From Novosphingobium kunmingense (GTDB lineage Bacteria > Pseudomonadota > Alphaproteobacteria > Sphingomonadales > Sphingomonadaceae): a stretch of 64,000 nucleotides of DNA. A model generated the notes under the pieces. That model searched no databases. It worked only from the letters and a program-made list of their open reading frames with translations, and was not told the DNA's origin. The first letter of the stretch is position 1. Each line of letters begins with the position of its first letter. Positions 47,191 through 55,066 of this stretch are shown here, piece after piece. Location of the stretch: positions 62,001 to 126,000 of the forward strand of contig NZ_PHUF01000002.1 in the NCBI RefSeq assembly GCF_002813245.1, read 5' to 3'. A program made the position numbers and the translations under genes.

Positions 47191-48438
47191 TCAGCCGAGT
47201 GCGGCCTGCTTTTCCTCGGCAAGCCGATCGAGCTCGGCCCGGCTCATCTTCTGGGCCGCGGTCTTGAGCTGGCCGCAGGCGGCATCGATATCCCGCCCGC
47301 GCGGCGTGCGCACCGGGGCGCTGATTCCGGCTTCGAAGACGATTTCGGAGAACCGTCGGATGCGCTCTGGGCTCGAACATTCGTAGATCGCACCGGGCCA
47401 CGGGTTGAACGGGATGAGGTTGACCTTGGCCGGCAGCTTGTACTGCTTGATCAGACGGACCAATTCGCGCGCGTCCTCGTCCGAATCGTTCTTGTCCTTG
47501 AGCATCACGTATTCGAAGGTGATCCGCCGCGCATTGGACGCGCCGGGATAGTCGGCGCAGGCCTGCAACAGTTCCTCGATCCCGTACTTGCGGTTGATCG
47601 GCACGATCTCGTCGCGCACGTCCTTGCTGACCGCGTGAAGCGAGACGGCCAGGTTGACGCCGATTTCCTCGCCGCAGCGCTCCATCATCGGCACCACGCC
47701 GCTGGTCGACAGGGTGATACGCCGCTTCGACAGGGCCAGACCATCGCCGTCCATCACGATCTTCAGGGCATCGCGTACGTTGTCGAAATTGTAGAGCGGT
47801 TCGCCCATGCCCATCATCACGATGTTGGTCAGCAGGCGACCGTCGCTCGAATAGCCGCCTTCATCTTCGTCCGCGTCGAGCCCTGCCATCGACCCCTTGG
47901 GCCATTCGCCCAGCGCATCGCGCGCCAGCATGACCTGGTTGACGATTTCGCCAGGGGTCAAGTTGCGCACCAGCCGCATGGTTCCGGTGTGGCAGAACCG
48001 GCAGTTGAGCGTGCAGCCGACCTGGCTCGATACGCAGAGCGTGCCGCGATCGGCGTCGGGGATGAAGACCATCTCGTATTCGTGGTCGTCGGCGGTCTTG
48101 AGCAGCCACTTGCGGGTGCCGTCGCTTGAATGCTGGGCCAGCACGACGTCGGGACGGCCGATCACGAAGCGTTCGGCCAGCCAAGGCCGCATGGTCTTGG
48201 CGATATCGGTCATGGCGTCGAAATCGGTGACGCCGCGGTGGTAGAGCCAATGAAAGACTTGCTTGCCGCGCAGCTTGGCCGCCTTGGCATCGAGCCCGGC
48301 GGCCTCGAACAGTTCGGCGATGCGCTTGCGCGGCAGGCCCATCAAGTCGATGCGGCCATCTGCGCGCGGCGTGATGTCGCGCGGGGTGGGAACCGGATCG
48401 ATCTGTCCGGGGATCGGCATGAGGGCGGTGTCGGCCAT
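47191..48438 (-). CDS. rlmN: 23S rRNA (adenine(2503)-C(2))-methyltransferase
   Basis: A 415-residue radical SAM enzyme methylating A2503 of 23S rRNA and A37 of some tRNAs. It has [18 protein letters not shown] (the CxxxCxxC cluster) and [17 protein letters not shown], with [13 protein letters not shown] and [13 protein letters not shown]. The last part includes [10 protein letters not shown] and [12 protein letters not shown], with the mechanistic Cys. The length is normal. It follows the IalB-like gene after 36 bases and is probably in the same transcript. Confidence 0.97.
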   Translation of the reverse strand: MADTALMPIPGQIDPVPTPRDITPRADGRIDLMGLPRKRIAELFEAAGLDAKAAKLRGKQVFHWLYHRGVTDFDAMTDIAKTMRPWLAERFVIGRPDVVLAQHSSDGTRKWLLKTADDHEYEMVFIPDADRGTLCVSSQVGCTLNCRFCHTGTMRLVRNLTPGEIVNQVMLARDALGEWPKGSMAGLDADEDEGGYSSDGRLLTNIVMMGMGEPLYNFDNVRDALKIVMDGDGLALSKRRITLSTSGVVPMMERCGEEIGVNLAVSLHAVSKDVRDEIVPINRKYGIEELLQACADYPGASNARRITFEYVMLKDKNDSDEDARELVRLIKQYKLPAKVNLIPFNPWPGAIYECSSPERIRRFSEIVFEAGISAPVRTPRGRDIDAACGQLKTAAQKMSRAELDRLAEEKQAALG

Positions 48439-48474
48439 AAGGCCGGGCGATATAGTGCGGAAGCCCGCGAAAAG

Positions 48475-48960
48475 CTAGCGCAGCCGTGCGCAGGCGATTT
48501 GCGCCGCGTCCATGGCGGTTGCCGCGCCCGCCAGCGTCCAGGTGTTGGAAAAGCCGTTGCCCGCCGCATCGCGCGCGCTGACGGTCATTTCGCCCCCCGA
48601 TCGCATGGCCGCTACGATGGCGGCGTCCATGCGTCGGTTGGCTGCCCAGGCGTCGGCCCCGCCGCCCGCCAGACGGAGCCGTTGCCCGCCGATCGACAGG
48701 GTGATCGGCGCGTTGGCCCGCAGGTTGCGCGACAGGCGGAAATGGACCTGGCCGCGAACCTGCGCGCGCGGCCAGAAGGCCACGTCGGCATAGGGTTGAT
48801 GGTCGCGCCGCTTGAGCGAAGGCGCTGCCTTGGCAATCGCATAGCAGCGCGGCACGGCGGGATCGCGGAATACCCCCCAGGTGTCGAACAGCCCCAGCGC
48901 ATCGCGCGCGGCGGCGGGCGTCGCAACCAGGACCAGAATGCAGAGAACACGGCGCAGCAT
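48475..48960 (-). CDS. IalB-like exported protein
   Basis: A 161-residue secreted protein with a short signal peptide (about 1-18, PAAA/RD). It begins FDTWGVFRDPAVPRCYAIAK, has VHFRLSRNLRANAPITLSIGGQRLRL and ends with a Cys in AAQIACARLR. The tryptophan-cysteine opening and beta-sandwich-like content resemble the invasion-associated locus B family of alphaproteobacteria, but the likeness is modest. Its role is unknown. It is upstream of rlmN on the same strand and divergent from the gene at 49052. Confidence 0.6.
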   Translation of the reverse strand: MLRRVLCILVLVATPAAARDALGLFDTWGVFRDPAVPRCYAIAKAAPSLKRRDHQPYADVAFWPRAQVRGQVHFRLSRNLRANAPITLSIGGQRLRLAGGGADAWAANRRMDAAIVAAMRSGGEMTVSARDAAGNGFSNTWTLAGAATAMDAAQIACARLR

Positions 48961-49051
48961 CGATCGGCTTGTTGCAGAAAGCCTTGGCGGAGGGAAGGCG
49001 TTGCGGGAGAAGGATAAGTCGCGTTTAATCTCAATATCTTGAGGGGGTCAC

Positions 49052-49564
49052 ATGATTCGATTGATCGTATCTGCCGTTGCGTTGATGGGGGCATCTGCCG
49101 CGTCGGCGCAGGTCGCCACGATAGTGCTTCCCGCAGCCCAGAAGCTTGGGCCGTGCCCTGAACGCTGCTTTACGCCCGTTGAAGCCGTCGCGCTTGCCTC
49201 GCAGATCGCGCCCAAGGGCGGGCTGGCGGGCCGCTTTGCCGTTTACGTAAAAGCCGTGGACGAAAGCGGCGGCAAGTTCTTCCTCAACTCGGAAACCGAC
49301 TACCGCGACCGCAACTGCCTGACCCTGGTGGTTTCGCCAGCCGCAGCCGGCAAGCTTGCCGGCCAGTCCAATCTGGACGATGTGCGGACGCGCTTTCTCG
49401 GCAAATGGGTGGTCGTCCAGGGAATCGCGCGCCGCGTTCGCATCGATTTTACCGCTGACGGCAAGCCAACCGGCAAATACTATTACCAGGTCCACGTCGT
49501 GGTGAACGACACGCGCCAGATCGGCCCGCGCGGGCCCGCGCCGTCAGAGGATCCGCAAGGCTAA
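49052..49564 (+). CDS. Conserved-looking exported protein of unknown function
   Basis: A 170-residue protein with signal peptide (about 1-19, ASA/QVA). It contains GPCPERCFTPVEAVALASQI, with a Cys pair that could form a disulfide, and later YRDRNCLTLVVSP and FLGKWVVVQGIARRVRIDF, which suggest a beta-barrel or OB-like fold. A GGGGG about 4-9 bases upstream could be its ribosome-binding site. I do not recognise a family. It ends four bases into the convergent small gene at 49561. Confidence 0.7.
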   Translation: MIRLIVSAVALMGASAASAQVATIVLPAAQKLGPCPERCFTPVEAVALASQIAPKGGLAGRFAVYVKAVDESGGKFFLNSETDYRDRNCLTLVVSPAAAGKLAGQSNLDDVRTRFLGKWVVVQGIARRVRIDFTADGKPTGKYYYQVHVVVNDTRQIGPRGPAPSEDPQG

Positions 49565-49764
49565 CCGCCGATCAGATCGACATAGGCCACCACATCGTTG
49601 TCGGTGGCGATGAACAGACCGTCCTGAACCTCATCGCTTTGCTGTTCGGCGATGCGCATCGCCTCGGACAGGGAGCCGTAGAACAAGGTGTTGGCAGCGC
49701 CGCCTTCCACCCCTCCATCAAGGTGATAAAGCCGCACCGTGGCGCCTTCATAGGTGGTGCGCAT
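49561..49764 (-). CDS. Small 67-residue protein of unknown function
   Basis: A short protein beginning RTTYEGATVRLYHLDGG and ending DGLFIATDNDVVAYVDLIGG, with FYGSLSEAMRIAEQQ in the middle. The ATG at 49764 has an ideal ribosome-binding site (GAGGAGG, about 5 bases) inside the end of the DUF4169 gene, and the two genes share one base. It is thus the last member of a Slt-GreB-DUF4169 series. The alternating strand-helix-strand pattern suggests a compact domain. No function is known to me. Confidence 0.75.
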   Translation of the reverse strand: MRTTYEGATVRLYHLDGGVEGGAANTLFYGSLSEAMRIAEQQSDEVQDGLFIATDNDVVAYVDLIGG

Positions 49765-49943
49765 CAATCCTCCTCGCGCCGGGCGCCGTCGAGCATTCGC
49801 GCGGCGCGCTCTGCCTCGGTCTTCTGCCTGGTGCGCTCTGCCTTGGTGAGGCCGTGGAGCGCGCGGTTTTGCGCTGCCTTGTCGGCGGCCGCACCGCGCG
49901 CCCTGGCCTTGCGGACGAGGCGCAGGTTGACGATCTCGGCCAT
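49764..49943 (-). CDS. DUF4169 family small protein
   Basis: A 59-residue very basic and acidic helical protein, MAEIVNLRLVRKARAR at the start, then AAADKAAQNRALHGLTKAERTRQK-type stretches (Arg/Lys/Ala/Glu-rich), ending ARREED. This matches the DUF4169 family of alphaproteobacteria. It may bind nucleic acid given its charge. It lies five bases after GreB on the minus strand, and its TGA overlaps the ATG of the next gene. The frame was found by direct translation because it is under 60 codons. Confidence 0.8.
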   Translation of the reverse strand: MAEIVNLRLVRKARARGAAADKAAQNRALHGLTKAERTRQKTEAERAARMLDGARREED

Positions 49944-49947
49944 GCGG

Positions 49948-50448
49948 TCAGACCTCCTTCGGATAGGAGATGGCGATCACCTCCCATTCCTTTTCGCCGG
50001 CGGGCAGGCGGACGCGGCGCAGGTCGCCAACGGCTGCGCCGCGAAGCGCGCGGGCCATCGGCGCCGACCAGCCGATCCTCCCGGTCGAGGCGTCCTGCTC
50101 GTCGTCACCGACCAGAGTGACGGTACGATGCGCGTCGTCCTCGTCGGCAATGGTCACGGTCGCACCGAACCAGGCACGGGCACGGTCCTCCTGGCGGGCT
50201 GGATCGACTACCCGACAAGCCTTCATCCGGCGGGCGAGGAAAGCCAGTTCGCGGTCAATCTCGCGCATCCGCTTGCGGCCATAGAGGTAGTCGCCGTTCT
50301 CGCTGCGGTCGCCGTTGCCGGCAGCCCAGCTCACAACCTCGACGATCGCCGGGCGCTCGGTGCCGAGCAGGTGGTCGTAGCGTTGGCGCAGCGCCGCCAT
50401 GCCGGCGGGGCTGATCGGCGGACCCGCCCGGTCAGGCAACGTGCTCAT
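49948..50448 (-). CDS. greB: GreA/GreB family transcription elongation factor
   Basis: A 166-residue protein with the coiled-coil N-terminus of Gre factors (MAALRQRYDHLL, ENGDYLYGRKRMREIDRELAFL) and the C-terminal FKBP-like domain (VTLVGDDEQDASTGRIGWSAPMARAL, VGDLRRVRLPAGEKEWEV). The short NGDRSENGDYLYGRKR stretch is closer to GreB than GreA. Gre factors rescue backtracked RNA polymerase by cleaving the nascent RNA 3' end through acidic residues at the coiled-coil tip. Here the tip is ENGDY, with the acidic pair. The start overlaps the Slt stop as ATGA. Confidence 0.85.
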   Translation of the reverse strand: MSTLPDRAGPPISPAGMAALRQRYDHLLGTERPAIVEVVSWAAGNGDRSENGDYLYGRKRMREIDRELAFLARRMKACRVVDPARQEDRARAWFGATVTIADEDDAHRTVTLVGDDEQDASTGRIGWSAPMARALRGAAVGDLRRVRLPAGEKEWEVIAISYPKEV

Positions 50449-52400
50449 CCGGGATACCGCTTGCCCAGGAAGTGGCTGAGCGGGTTGGTGCCGCGATAGC
50501 TGGCCCGCTCGGGATTCATCGCCTCATAGACGACGGCGTTTTCCAGTACGCGCTGGACGTAGTTGCGCGTTTCGGTGACCGGGATCCGCTCGGCCCAGTC
50601 GACCCAGTCGATCCCGCCGTTGCGCGGATCGCCATTGGCGCGCAGCCACTTGTTCACGTTGCCGGGCCCCGCATTGTAAGCGGCGACCGCCAGCGGATAG
50701 GAGCCGCCGTAGTAATCCATCATCCGCGCGAAATAGCCGTTGCCTAGCGACAGGTTGTAGCCCGCGTCGGTGGTCAGCGACTGGGGGTCGTAGCTCATTC
50801 CCATCTTGCCCGCCTGCTCGCGCGCCGTGCCCGGCATCAGCTGCATCAGGCCGCGGGCGCCGGCGTGGCTGATCGCGTTCATCGCGAACTGGCTTTCCTG
50901 GCGGCTGATCGCGTGGACCATGGTCCAGTTGGCATAGGCCGGGGTCGGAATCAGCGGGAAGGCGATCTGATGGAAATCGCCATAGCCGTCGGCGTGGGCG
51001 GCCTGTCCCAGAATCACGCCGAGGTCGCGGCGGCCCAGTTCGCGGGCGAGATCGGCGACCATGACGTGTTCGGCCTCGGTTTCGGCCTGGTCGCTGATCT
51101 CGCGGAAGAAGCGCACCGCCACCGGCCAGTCGGCTCCGCGCGCCACTTCACGCACGGCCTGGGTCAGCGGTCTGGCGTAGAAGGTGCTGCGCTCGGCGCT
51201 GCTCGGCTTGACCTTGGGCACGTTGGCGAAGGCGGGAAGGGCGCGGCCCAGCCGCTCGACCGCTAGCATTCCGTAATACTGGTCGGGAAAGGCGGCGGCC
51301 ATCTCGAAATAGCGGTTCGCCTCGGTCTTGTTGCCGGCCTGGGCCATGGCGCGCCCGGCCCAGTAGAAGCCCTTGGTCCGCGTCTGCGGGGTGCGTGCCG
51401 CGGCCCCATAGCGGTAGAACAACGGTGCGGCCTGGCTGCCGTTGCCAAGGCTGTAGAGCGCCTTGGTTCCGCCCAGCCACATCAGCGAGGTGTAGTCGTC
51501 GCGGATCTGGAACGAAGTCTGCGAGATGTCGGTGCCCTTGGCAAAGCCTTCGTCGGCGCCGGCCGCGATCCGCGCCGCGCTCGAGGCATCGCCGGCCCGG
51601 GCGGCGGCCAGCAGTTCCGCAACCCACTTGCGCTGGTCGCGCGCCGGTGCCGACAGGCTTGGCCGGCTGGCAACGAAATAGGCCGCGCTGGACCCCTGGC
51701 CGGTGGCGCGAAGCATGCGCGAGCGGTTGTAGACATAGCCGGCGTCGCGCGCGGCATTGGGATCGACCACGACGCCGACCGTGCCCGGATCCGATCCCTT
51801 GACCAGCGCCAGCCGCGCCGTGAAGCCGGCCCGGGCGGCTGGCGACACCCAGCCGAGCTGCTTTTCGGCGGCCGCCGCGTCGTTGGCCCACAGCAGCGCG
51901 TCCATCCGCGCGTCGTGATCGGCGGGAGACAGCGATCCTGCGACCAGCGGAAAGAGTGCCGCCTCGGCGCTCGCGCTCATCGGACCGCCGCGCCAGGCGT
52001 CGCGCGCCTGGTTGAGGGCCTCGGGCCGGCGCAGCGCGCTCAGCGCCACCGCGTAGGCCGCGCGGCCCTGGTTGGTGACCGGGGAGTAGCGGTCGAAGAA
52101 GGCCGCGACGCGGGCGGGATCGGCATATTCGCGGTCCAGGGCGCGTTCGGCGTTGGCGCGGAACTTGGCGGCTTCGGGAAAGCCGGGATAGCTCAGCAGG
52201 AAGCCGGCATAGTCGGCGAAGGAAAACCGGTCGCTGGCGTTCAGTTGCCGCCAGCGGTCGATTGCCTGCTGCATGGCGCCCATCGGCGCCACGGCCGTGG
52301 CCAGCCGCGCGCGGTCCCATTCGGTGCCATCCTGGGCATACGCATGGGTCGGGAGGAGAGCGGCGGTTGCGGCCAGCAAAGCAAATGTCGTGCGCGTCAT
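50445..52400 (-). CDS. Soluble lytic murein transglycosylase (Slt family, copy 2)
   Basis: A 651-residue periplasmic enzyme with signal peptide (about 1-22, AYA/QDGT), a long superhelical domain and a C-terminal SLT domain. The catalytic Glu lies in MVHAISRQESQFA, followed by ARGLMQLMPGTAREQAG and VAAYNAGPGNVNKWL. Start choices are ATG at 52400 or 52409. It shares its C-terminal domain and layout with copy 1 (26642-28426) but little else. Its stop overlaps the GreB start by four bases, which ties wall hydrolysis to the elongation factor only by position. Confidence 0.93.
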   Translation of the reverse strand: MTRTTFALLAATAALLPTHAYAQDGTEWDRARLATAVAPMGAMQQAIDRWRQLNASDRFSFADYAGFLLSYPGFPEAAKFRANAERALDREYADPARVAAFFDRYSPVTNQGRAAYAVALSALRRPEALNQARDAWRGGPMSASAEAALFPLVAGSLSPADHDARMDALLWANDAAAAEKQLGWVSPAARAGFTARLALVKGSDPGTVGVVVDPNAARDAGYVYNRSRMLRATGQGSSAAYFVASRPSLSAPARDQRKWVAELLAAARAGDASSAARIAAGADEGFAKGTDISQTSFQIRDDYTSLMWLGGTKALYSLGNGSQAAPLFYRYGAAARTPQTRTKGFYWAGRAMAQAGNKTEANRYFEMAAAFPDQYYGMLAVERLGRALPAFANVPKVKPSSAERSTFYARPLTQAVREVARGADWPVAVRFFREISDQAETEAEHVMVADLARELGRRDLGVILGQAAHADGYGDFHQIAFPLIPTPAYANWTMVHAISRQESQFAMNAISHAGARGLMQLMPGTAREQAGKMGMSYDPQSLTTDAGYNLSLGNGYFARMMDYYGGSYPLAVAAYNAGPGNVNKWLRANGDPRNGGIDWVDWAERIPVTETRNYVQRVLENAVVYEAMNPERASYRGTNPLSHFLGKRYPG

Positions 52401-52464
52401 GCTGGACATTCTCGAAAATTGCTCCTTATCACGCGCTGAATGAAAACGGCCCAGTGCGCGGCAC

Positions 52465-52480
52465 GCCGGTTCGAACCGGC
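52465..52480. repeat. 16-bp perfect palindrome between slt copy 2 and dapA
   Basis: GCCGGTTCGAACCGGC is a perfect inverted repeat without spacer, centred in the 107-base gap between two divergent starts. It could be a regulator binding site for dapA or the transglycosylase. It looks like a tRNA T-arm at first sight, but the loop is six, not seven, bases and no tRNA body surrounds it. Confidence 0.55.
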
Positions 52481-52507
52481 TATGGGGCAAGTCCAGGGGT
52501 GAAGTCC

Positions 52508-53389
52508 ATGTTTTCCGGCTCGATTCCAGCACTCGTCACACCGTTTCGAGACGGTGCTGTCGACGAAGCGGCGTTCCGCCGGTTGATCGACTGGCAGATC
52601 GCCGAAGGGTCGAGTGCGCTGGTGCCCTGCGGCACGACCGGCGAGGCGCCGACGCTGAGCAACGAGGAACAGCACCGCCTGTTCGAGATCTGCGTCGAAC
52701 AGGCCGCAGGGCGCGTCCCGGTGATCGCCGGCTGCGGCAGCAACGATACCCAGACCGCACTGTGGCACATGCAGGTCGCCAAAGAGGTCGGGGCCGACGC
52801 GGCGCTGATGGTTGCGCCCTATTACAACCGGCCGAGCCAGGCCGGCCTGATCGCGCATTTCAGCTTCCTCGCCGAACAGGTCGATCTTCCGATCGTACTC
52901 TACAACGTGCCGGGCCGCACGGTGACCGACATCAAGCCCGAAACCACGATCGAACTGGCGCACCGTTTCCCAGACCGCATCATCGGGATCAAGGACGCCA
53001 GCGGCGACATGACCCGGCTGACCGCGCACAGAATGGCGCTGGGCAGCCGCTTTGCCCAGATCTGCGGCAATGACGACATGGCGCTGCACTACAACGCGGG
53101 CGGTGGGGTCGGCTGCATTTCGGTCACCGCCAATGTCGCGCCCCGGCTCTGCGCAGAGTTCCAGGTCGCCAGTCTCGCCGGAGACATGGCCACGGCCCAT
53201 GCGCTCAACGAACGGCTGTTCCCCTTGCACCAGGCGCTGTTCACCGACGCCTCGCCCGGGCCGGTCAAGTATGCCCTGGCGAAGGTCGTCGGCTGGATCG
53301 GCGAAGAGGTCCGCCTCCCGCTGATCGCCTGCAGCGCCGAAAGCCGCAAGGCCGTCGACGCCGGACTGGCCCACGCCGGGCTCGCCTGA
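52508..53389 (+). CDS. dapA: 4-hydroxy-tetrahydrodipicolinate synthase
   Basis: A 293-residue class I aldolase condensing pyruvate with aspartate semialdehyde in lysine and diaminopimelate synthesis. It has [34 protein letters not shown] and [14 protein letters not shown]; the Schiff-base Lys is in GIKDASGD. The ATG at 52508 has AGGGG at a suitable distance. It stands 80 bases upstream of smpB, and is divergent from the second Slt gene. Diaminopimelate feeds peptidoglycan synthesis. Confidence 0.96.
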   Translation: MFSGSIPALVTPFRDGAVDEAAFRRLIDWQIAEGSSALVPCGTTGEAPTLSNEEQHRLFEICVEQAAGRVPVIAGCGSNDTQTALWHMQVAKEVGADAALMVAPYYNRPSQAGLIAHFSFLAEQVDLPIVLYNVPGRTVTDIKPETTIELAHRFPDRIIGIKDASGDMTRLTAHRMALGSRFAQICGNDDMALHYNAGGGVGCISVTANVAPRLCAEFQVASLAGDMATAHALNERLFPLHQALFTDASPGPVKYALAKVVGWIGEEVRLPLIACSAESRKAVDAGLAHAGLA

Positions 53390-53469
53390 CAGGCGGTTTC
53401 GGCCGCGCGATATTTCCCGCCGCTGCCCCGTTCCCTTTTCGCCTGCCACGCCCTACATGGCGGCAAATC

Positions 53470-53952
53470 ATGGTCCGTCCGCAATCCGCCCAGTTCGACA
53501 AGAAGAAGGTCGTCGCCGAAAACCGGCGCGCGCGTTTCGACTACCACATCGAGGACACCGTCGAGGCCGGCATCGCCCTGACCGGGACCGAAGTGAAAAG
53601 CCTGCGTTTCGGTGAAGGATCGATCGCCGAGAGCTATGCCGAGGTGAAGAACGGCGAGGTGTGGCTGATCAATTCGAACGTGCCCGAATTCAGCCACGGC
53701 AACCGCTACAACCACGAGCCAAAGCGCCCGCGCAAGCTGCTGCTTCACGCCCGCGAGGTCGATCGCTTCACCGGCGCGGTGGAGCGCAAGGGCATGACTT
53801 TGGTGCCGCTGTCGGTCTATTTCAACAGCCGCGGCCGGGCGAAGGTCGAACTGGCCCTTGCCAAGGGCAAGAACGTTGCCGACAAGCGCCAGACGATCAA
53901 GGATCGCGACTGGAAGCGCGAACAGGCCCGGATCATGCGGGATCGCGGATGA
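53470..53952 (+). CDS. smpB: SsrA-binding protein
   Basis: A 160-residue protein that binds tmRNA for ribosome rescue. It has [56 protein letters not shown] and the basic tail [18 protein letters not shown]. The stop overlaps the following DUF2062 start as ATGA. The dapA-smpB pairing is common in alphaproteobacteria. Confidence 0.97.
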   Translation: MVRPQSAQFDKKKVVAENRRARFDYHIEDTVEAGIALTGTEVKSLRFGEGSIAESYAEVKNGEVWLINSNVPEFSHGNRYNHEPKRPRKLLLHAREVDRFTGAVERKGMTLVPLSVYFNSRGRAKVELALAKGKNVADKRQTIKDRDWKREQARIMRDRG

Positions 53953-54506
53953 GCGAGCTTACCGCCCGGCTGCGCGCCTGGGGGCAGCGCAACATGCCCA
54001 CGCGCGATCAGATGGCGCGCAGCCGCTGGATTCCGAAGTCCGTTCTGCGCACCGAATTGTGGCGCTTTACCCGTCGGTCGGTCCCGCGCGCGGTCGCTCT
54101 GGGGCTGCTCGTCGGCATTCTCCTGCCCTTCGCGCAGATCATCTTTGCCGCGATCCTCAGCCTGCCGGTTCGCGCCAACGTGCCGATCGCGGCGCTGACG
54201 ACCTTCGTCACCAACCCGTTCACGACGCCACTGATCTGGGCCGTGTCCTATCAGCTCGGCAACATGCTGCTGCACTTCGACGACAAGGCCGGCGGCGCGA
54301 TCGATCGTCTCTTTGCGCTGACCGACGTGTGGGACGCGATCCAGTGGCTGACCTCCGAAGGGCGGTCGCTCGCGCTGGGTCTGGTCATCATCTCGGTGGT
54401 CTCGGCCGCGGTCGGATATGTCGGTTCGGGCTGGGTGTGGCGCTGGTGGGTCGGCCACAAGCGGCGCACCAACCTGCGCACGGTCCAGCGCCGGAGCAGG
54501 GCGTGA
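53949..54506 (+). CDS. DUF2062 membrane protein (copy 1)
   Basis: A 185-residue inner-membrane protein with three or four predicted helices. It has [19 protein letters not shown] near residue 40, [31 protein letters not shown] and a helix near 140. The DUF2062 family has no firm function. It starts overlapping the smpB stop and ends overlapping copy 2 as GTGA, so smpB, both copies and the kinase are one compact operon. It is about one-third identical by eye to copy 2. Confidence 0.85.
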   Translation: MSELTARLRAWGQRNMPTRDQMARSRWIPKSVLRTELWRFTRRSVPRAVALGLLVGILLPFAQIIFAAILSLPVRANVPIAALTTFVTNPFTTPLIWAVSYQLGNMLLHFDDKAGGAIDRLFALTDVWDAIQWLTSEGRSLALGLVIISVVSAAVGYVGSGWVWRWWVGHKRRTNLRTVQRRSRA

Positions 54507-55066
54507 TCGAAACCACCTCGGGATGGCTGCGCCGCTGCGTTCCGACGCGCGACCAACTCGAGCGGAACCGCTTCGTCAGGCCCTTTGCCGGGCGCGTACT
54601 GCGTTCCGACCTGTGGCGCTTCAGCCGCCGTTCGGTGCCGCGGGGGGTCGCTCTAGGCCTCTTCGTCGGCGTCCTGATTCCCTTTGCGCACAGCATCGTA
54701 GCGGCCTTCTGCGCCGTTTTCGTCCGCGCCAACGTGCCCGTCGCCATTGCGACCACTTTTGCCAGCAACCCGGCTACCTGGATGCTGCTGTACCCCGCAG
54801 CCTACGAAATCGGGAAGACGCTGTTCCACCTCGAACGGGCCAGCGGTCTAACCCCGATCAGCGCGACAATGGAGCATACCCAGACCGATCATCTGCTGCA
54901 GAACCTCACCGGGGCCGGTCTCGACACGGCGGTCGGCCTGCTTGTCCTTTCGATCGTGCTTTCGTCTGCCGGCTATGCCGTCTCGGCCCTCGTCTGGCGC
55001 GGGATCGTTGCGCGCCGGCGCTGCGCGCGACTGGCCCAGGCTCGGATCGCGGAGCCGGCGGGATGA
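54503..55066 (+). CDS. DUF2062 membrane protein (copy 2)
   Basis: A 187-residue protein starting at a GTG that overlaps the stop of copy 1. It repeats the pattern DLWRFSRRSVPRGVALGLFVGVLIPFAHSIVAAF and VRANVPVAIATTFASNPATW, so it arose by tandem duplication. The loop between the helices differs from copy 1 (HLERASGLTPISATMEHTQT). Its stop overlaps the kinase start by four bases. The two copies may form a heteromer. Confidence 0.85.
   Translation: MIETTSGWLRRCVPTRDQLERNRFVRPFAGRVLRSDLWRFSRRSVPRGVALGLFVGVLIPFAHSIVAAFCAVFVRANVPVAIATTFASNPATWMLLYPAAYEIGKTLFHLERASGLTPISATMEHTQTDHLLQNLTGAGLDTAVGLLVLSIVLSSAGYAVSALVWRGIVARRRCARLAQARIAEPAG

Noticed and set aside
52465..52505. Possible tRNA 3' part because of the T-arm-like palindrome
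   Set aside because: Loop is six bases, no acceptor, D-arm or anticodon arm can be folded around it.
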